From an uncultured Collinsella sp. (lineage in GTDB: Bacteria; Actinomycetota; Coriobacteriia; Coriobacteriales; Coriobacteriaceae), in NCBI GenBank assembly GCA_902479095.1, contig CABSNL010000076.1:1-8330 (forward strand): a DNA stretch of 8,330 nt. The letters run 5' to 3'. The position numbers were made by a program, and so were the translations under genes. The notes beneath the pieces are model-generated. The model made no database searches, was not told where the DNA came from, and worked only from the letters and a program-made list of their open reading frames with translations. Shown here piece after piece: positions 5,135 through 8,330 of the stretch. Each line of letters starts with the position of its first letter. Position 1 is the stretch's first letter.

Positions 5135-7027
5135 ATGGGCAAGATTCTTGGTATCGACCTTGGTACTACTAACTCCGCAATGGCCGTCCTCGAGGGCGGT
5201 TCTCCGACCATTATCGTGAACGCCGAGGGCGACCGCACCACCCCGTCCGTCGTGGGCTTCCGTGCTGACGGCGACCGCGTCGTGGGTAAGGCCGCTAAGA
5301 ACCAGGCTGTCACCAACCCCAAGAACACCGTGTTCTCCATCAAGCGCTTCATGGGCCGCAAGTACTCCGAGTGCACCTCCGAGATCAAGACCGTGCCGTA
5401 TGAGGTCAAGGAGGGCCAGGGTGGCCGTGCCGTCGTCGACATCGAGGGCAAGGATTACACCGCTGAGCAGGTGAGCGCCATGACGCTCGCCAAGATGAAG
5501 GCCGACGCCGAGAAGTATCTGGGCGAGACTGTCACCGACGCCGTCATCACCGTCCCGGCCTACTTCAACGACGCCCAGCGTCAGGCCACCAAGGACGCCG
5601 GTAAGATCGCCGGCCTCAACGTCAAGCGTATCGTCAACGAGCCGACCGCTGCTGCCCTGGCCTATGGCCTGGACAAGCAGGGCACCGACCAGCGCATCCT
5701 GGTCTTCGACCTGGGTGGCGGCACCTTCGACGTCTCCATCCTCGACCTCGCCGACGGCGTGTTTGAGGTTCTGTCCACCTCGGGCGACAACCACCTGGGC
5801 GGCGACGACTGGGATCAGCGCGTCATCGATTGGATGGCCGATAAGTTCCAGCAGGAGAACGGTGTCGACCTGCGTCAGGATCCCATGGCCCTGCAGCGTC
5901 TGAAGGAGGCCGCCGAGAACGCCAAGAAGGAGCTCTCCGCCGCCCAGCAGACCACCATCAACCTGCCGTTCATTACCATGAACCAGTCCGGCCCGCTGCA
6001 CCTCAACTACACGCTGACCCGCGCCGAGTTCGAGAAGATCACCCGCGACCTGCTCGAGCGCTGCAAGCAGCCTGTCACCAACGCCCTGCGCGACGCCAAG
6101 CTTAAGCTCTCCGATCTGACCGAGGTCATCCTCGTCGGCGGCTCCACCCGTATGCCCGCCGTCCAGGAGCTCGTCAAGACCATGACCGGCAAGCAGCCCA
6201 ACATGTCCGTGAACCCCGACGAGGTCGTTGCCGACGGCGCTGCCGTTCAGGGCGGCGTGCTCACCGGCGACGTCGAGGGCATCCTGCTGCTCGACGTTAC
6301 CCCGCTGTCGCTGGGCGTCGAGACCATGGGCGGCATCATGACCAAGATGATCGACCGCAACACCACGATCCCGACCTCCAAGACCGAGGTCTACTCCACC
6401 GCTGCCGACAACCAGACCAGCGTCGAGATCAACGTGCTCCAGGGCGAGCGCGAACTTGCCCGCGACAACAAGTCGCTCGGTAAGTTCCAGCTGACCGGTA
6501 TCCCGGCTGCCCGCCGCGGCGTGCCGCAGATCGAGGTCACCTTCGACATCGACGCCAACGGTATCGTCAAGGTCTCCGCTAAGGACAAGGGCACCGGCAA
6601 GGAGCAGCAGATCACCATTTCCGGCTCCACTGCTCTGTCCGACGACGAAGTCGATCGTATGGTCAAGGACGCCGAGGCTCATGCCGAGGAGGACAAGAAG
6701 CAGAAGGAAGAGGTCGAGGTCCGCAACCAGACCGACAGTCTGTGCTACTCCACCGAGCAGACCCTCAACGAGCTGGGCGACAAGGTTTCCGCCGACGTGA
6801 AGTCCAAGGCCGAGGCCGCTATCGCCGACGCCAAGAAGGCGCTCGAGGGCTCTGACGTCGAGGCCATCAAGGCCGCCGGCGAGTCCCTGCAGTCCGTGGC
6901 CTACGAGCTGGCCCAGGTTGTCTATGCCGACGCTCAGCAGCAGACCGACGGTGCCGCTGGCGCCCAGCCTGCCGACGATGACGTTGTCGACGCCGACTAC
7001 GAGGTTGTGGACGACGAGGACAAATAA
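5135..7027 (+). CDS. dnaK: Molecular chaperone DnaK (Hsp70)
   Basis: DnaK is the ATP-driven chaperone that binds exposed hydrophobic peptide segments, working with DnaJ and GrpE in the cytoplasm. The 630 residues are full length from ATG 5135, which follows GAGAGGG by eight bases. The ATPase domain (about 1-380) has GIDLGTTN (Asp8, Thr11), catalytic Lys70 in SIKRF, NEPTAAALAYG (Glu169), FDLGGGTFD (191-199) and VILVGGSTRMP (331-341). The linker LLLDVTP (384-390) leads to the peptide-binding beta domain, and the helical lid runs from about 500 to 600. The tail DADYEVVDDEDK is of the usual acidic type. Residues about 77-99 form an insertion that B. subtilis and M. tuberculosis DnaK lack, although the rest reads like the actinobacterial protein. 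Serine codons are mostly TCC, unlike the nad genes, which suggests high expression. grpE begins 2 bases after the stop. Confidence 0.98.
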   Translation: MGKILGIDLGTTNSAMAVLEGGSPTIIVNAEGDRTTPSVVGFRADGDRVVGKAAKNQAVTNPKNTVFSIKRFMGRKYSECTSEIKTVPYEVKEGQGGRAVVDIEGKDYTAEQVSAMTLAKMKADAEKYLGETVTDAVITVPAYFNDAQRQATKDAGKIAGLNVKRIVNEPTAAALAYGLDKQGTDQRILVFDLGGGTFDVSILDLADGVFEVLSTSGDNHLGGDDWDQRVIDWMADKFQQENGVDLRQDPMALQRLKEAAENAKKELSAAQQTTINLPFITMNQSGPLHLNYTLTRAEFEKITRDLLERCKQPVTNALRDAKLKLSDLTEVILVGGSTRMPAVQELVKTMTGKQPNMSVNPDEVVADGAAVQGGVLTGDVEGILLLDVTPLSLGVETMGGIMTKMIDRNTTIPTSKTEVYSTAADNQTSVEINVLQGERELARDNKSLGKFQLTGIPAARRGVPQIEVTFDIDANGIVKVSAKDKGTGKEQQITISGSTALSDDEVDRMVKDAEAHAEEDKKQKEEVEVRNQTDSLCYSTEQTLNELGDKVSADVKSKAEAAIADAKKALEGSDVEAIKAAGESLQSVAYELAQVVYADAQQQTDGAAGAQPADDDVVDADYEVVDDEDK

Positions 7028-7029
7028 TC

Positions 7030-7872
7030 ATGTCCGCCCGTAAAGCTCGCACGGAGGCGGCCGCCGTTGGTGCCGCCCCCGTTGACTCTGAGGAGAAGGA
7101 CGTGAAGATTCCCGTAGAGGCCGCAGACGTTACCGAGGCCAACGAGGCCCCGGCCGCCGAGGCTGCCGAGAACCAAGTAGAGGATTCCAACAAGGAGGCG
7201 ACGATGACCGAGGACGAGATGGTGGAAGCCGCTATCCGCGCCGGTGAGGAAGCCGCCGACAACGACTTTAAGCTCAAGTTCGAGCAGGCTCAGAAAGAGC
7301 TTGCCGACGTGCGCAATGAGCTCGATGCCGCGGCAGAGGCTCAGAAGGCCGCCGAGGACAAGGCAAAGGACGCCACCGAGCGTACCGCCCGTCTGCAGGC
7401 CGACTGGGAGAACTTCCGTCGCCGCACCGCCAATGAGCGTATCGCCGAGCGCGAGCGCGCGACCGAGAAGCTCGTCACCGCGCTGCTGCCGGTGATCGAC
7501 GATATCGAGCGCGCGATCGACCATGCCCGCAGCCAGGAGCTTGCCGACGACTTTAAGCAGTTCGTCGATGGCGTTGACGCGGTACATGCCAAGCTGCTCG
7601 ATGTGTTTGCGCACGAGGGCGTTGAGCCCATCGACCCCAAGGGCGAGGCGTTCGATCCGCTCGAGCATCAGGCCGTGGGTCGCGTCGAGGACGCATCGCA
7701 GTACGACGAGACCGTCAACGACGTGTACCAGAAGGGCTACCGCATGGCGGACCGCATCCTGCGCTCCGCGATGGTGACGGTGACCTACGGTGGCGAGAAG
7801 CGCCCCGCACCGGAGCCCGAAGCGGCGCCCGAGGATGCTGCGGCCGATACGGCCGAGAGCACCGAGGAGTAA
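7030..7872 (+). CDS. grpE: Nucleotide exchange factor GrpE
   Basis: GrpE is a dimer that opens the DnaK nucleotide site and releases ADP, resetting the chaperone cycle. Read from ATG 7030 the protein has 280 residues. First comes an acidic Ala/Glu-rich tail (1-78), then a long coiled coil (about 80-150, including RLQADWENFRRR, the family's dimer helix), a helical stretch, and the C-terminal beta domain (about 196-252) with the GrpE signature from FDPLEHQAV through KGYRMADRILRSAMVTV. A second acidic Pro/Ala/Glu tail ends it. Most GrpE proteins have roughly 190-220 residues. An internal ATG at 7204, with a far better Shine-Dalgarno sequence, would give 222 residues and keep every conserved part, so the true start is uncertain. 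The gene lies 2 bases after dnaK, and its 5' site is weak, suggesting coupling. Confidence 0.95.
   Translation: MSARKARTEAAAVGAAPVDSEEKDVKIPVEAADVTEANEAPAAEAAENQVEDSNKEATMTEDEMVEAAIRAGEEAADNDFKLKFEQAQKELADVRNELDAAAEAQKAAEDKAKDATERTARLQADWENFRRRTANERIAERERATEKLVTALLPVIDDIERAIDHARSQELADDFKQFVDGVDAVHAKLLDVFAHEGVEPIDPKGEAFDPLEHQAVGRVEDASQYDETVNDVYQKGYRMADRILRSAMVTVTYGGEKRPAPEPEAAPEDAAADTAESTEE
7192..7206 (+). promoter_or_regulatory. Strong internal ribosome binding site within grpE
   Basis: AAGGAGG at 7192-7198 is followed after five bases by ATG 7204, in frame with grpE (residue 59 of the long form). It is the closest match to the anti-Shine-Dalgarno sequence seen at any start in this window. 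Ahead of ATG 7030 there is only a GAGGA-like stretch. The 222-residue product starting here is of normal GrpE length, so this may be the main start or a second one. Confidence 0.55.
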
Positions 7873-7877
7873 TTGAG

Positions 7878-7907
7878 AAGGGCCCCGGGGCAACACCCGG
7901 GGCCCTT
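7878..7907 (+). terminator. Terminator-like hairpin after grpE
   Basis: AAGGGCCCCGGG (7878-7889) pairs perfectly with CCCGGGGCCCTT (7896-7907) around a six-base loop, only six bases after the grpE stop. The T-run is short and broken (TTTCT), so termination is probably partial. Because dnaJ follows in the same direction, it may act as an attenuator or a processing site that sets dnaJ below dnaK and grpE, or dnaJ may have its own promoter. Confidence 0.6.
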
Positions 7908-7936
7908 TCTGGCCAAGTGCCATATGAAAGCATGAG

Positions 7937-7957
7937 CCGCCGCCCGCTGGGCGGCGG
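7937..7957 (+). promoter_or_regulatory. Second GC hairpin just ahead of the dnaJ ribosome site
   Basis: CCGCCGCCC (7937-7945) pairs perfectly with GGGCGGCGG (7949-7957) over a three-base loop. It ends eight bases before the dnaJ Shine-Dalgarno sequence (GGAGAGGAG, 7966-7974). No T-run follows, so it is not a terminator. It may protect the 5' end of a processed dnaJ message. No clear promoter is visible between the two hairpins. Confidence 0.5.
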
Positions 7958-7979
7958 GTGAAACAGGAGAGGAGCTACG

Positions 7980-8298
7980 ATGGCTGCAGGCAAAACCTTC
8001 TATGACATCCTGGGCGTATCCAAGAGCGCCTCCGACAAAGAGATCAAGAGCGCGTTTCGCAAGCTCGCGCAAAAATATCACCCCGATGCCGGCGGCGACG
8101 AGGCCAAGTTCAAGGAGATCAGCGAGGCCTACGAGACGCTTTCGGACGAGAAGAAGCGCAAAGAGTACGACCAGATGCTCATGTTTGGCGGCATGCCGGG
8201 CGCGGGCGGCGCGTATGGCGGCGGCTACGGTGCCGGCGCGGGTGCCAGCGGTTGGGGCGACATCTTCGACAGCATCTTTAGCGGCAACGGCGCCTGGG
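7980..8298 (+). CDS. dnaJ: Chaperone protein DnaJ, 3' end missing at the contig edge
   Basis: DnaJ is the Hsp40 co-chaperone that brings substrates to DnaK and triggers its ATPase. The start is ATG 7980 after GGAGAGGAG. The 106 genuine residues contain the J domain (about 6-66) with the essential HPD at 34-36 in KYHPDAGGD, followed by KFKEISEAYETLSDEKKRKEYD. A Gly-rich region (70-92) and the DIF motif in GWGDIFDSIF (91-100) come next. The HPD loop is short (DAGGD rather than the common DxNPGD). The zinc-finger and C-terminal substrate domains of a full DnaJ (about 370 residues) lie beyond the contig, so type I or type II cannot be decided. Any frame continuing past 8298 reads adapter. It is the third gene of the dnaK-grpE-dnaJ cluster, separated from grpE by 107 bases. 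Confidence 0.96.
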
Positions 8299-8330
8299 CT
8301 GTCTCTTATACACATCTGACGCTGCCGACG
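8299..8330 (-). other. Nextera (Tn5) sequencing adapter, right end
   Basis: The first 19 bases, CTGTCTCTTATACACATCT, are the reverse complement of the Tn5 mosaic end. The rest (GACGCTGCCGACG) is the reverse complement of the Nextera read-1 adapter, the same adapter as at the left end in inverted orientation. It is artificial sequence. It adds false residues to dnaJ and creates spurious reading frames on both strands. Confidence 0.99.

Noticed and set aside
5132..6682. 516-codon open frame opposite dnaK
   Set aside because: This is another antisense shadow, made of Leu/Val/Gly/Asp/His repeats typical of reverse reading of C-ending codons. dnaK fully explains the region.
1..8330. Near-identical inverted sequences at the two ends, resembling terminal inverted repeats of a transposon
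   Set aside because: They are the synthetic Tn5 mosaic end plus Nextera adapter, and no transposase lies between them.

Overview
This window is high-GC bacterial DNA. It most resembles the Coriobacteriia (Actinomycetota), probably a Collinsella-like gut anaerobe. That guess rests on GC-rich coding with C/G-ending codons, a DnaK whose body reads like actinobacterial DnaK, a clostridial-type ferredoxin, and a 3H-domain NAD regulator. It comes from reading the sequence, not from a database match. Both ends are synthetic: positions 1-28 and 8299-8330 are Nextera/Tn5 library adapter in inverted orientation. The biological sequence is therefore 29-8298, and the last gene is cut by the contig end, not by a biological event.

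Region 1 (about 137-4089, + strand) is a compact de novo NAD operon, nadA-nadB-nadC-niaR. NadB oxidises L-aspartate to iminoaspartate. NadA condenses this with dihydroxyacetone phosphate to quinolinate. NadC converts quinolinate to nicotinate mononucleotide. The fourth gene encodes an HTH plus 3H-domain regulator of the NiaR (YrxA) family with its metal ligands conserved. A perfect 19-bp inverted repeat lies in front of nadA and overlaps a plausible promoter, so an autoregulated, niacin-responsive operon is the natural reading. A palindromic element sits between nadA and nadB.

Region 2 (4090-4476) holds a second, unrelated long palindrome, then a good intrinsic terminator shared by the operon and a convergent small 2[4Fe-4S] ferredoxin gene on the minus strand.

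Region 3 (about 4477-5134) is a gene-free gap of roughly 650 bp between the divergent ferredoxin and dnaK genes. It contains an array of six alternating half-sites with a strict 62-bp period, an AT-rich dnaK promoter region without a recognisable HAIR or CIRCE element, and a strong hairpin in the dnaK leader.

Region 4 (5135-8298, + strand) is the chaperone operon dnaK-grpE-dnaJ (dnaJ partial). DnaK carries an insertion in its ATPase domain that the M. tuberculosis and B. subtilis proteins lack. grpE has a strong internal start site. Two hairpins separate grpE from dnaJ.

I found no CRISPR array, insertion sequence, phage gene, tRNA or rRNA. The gene content is ordinary. The less-explained material is in the non-coding palindromes and repeats.
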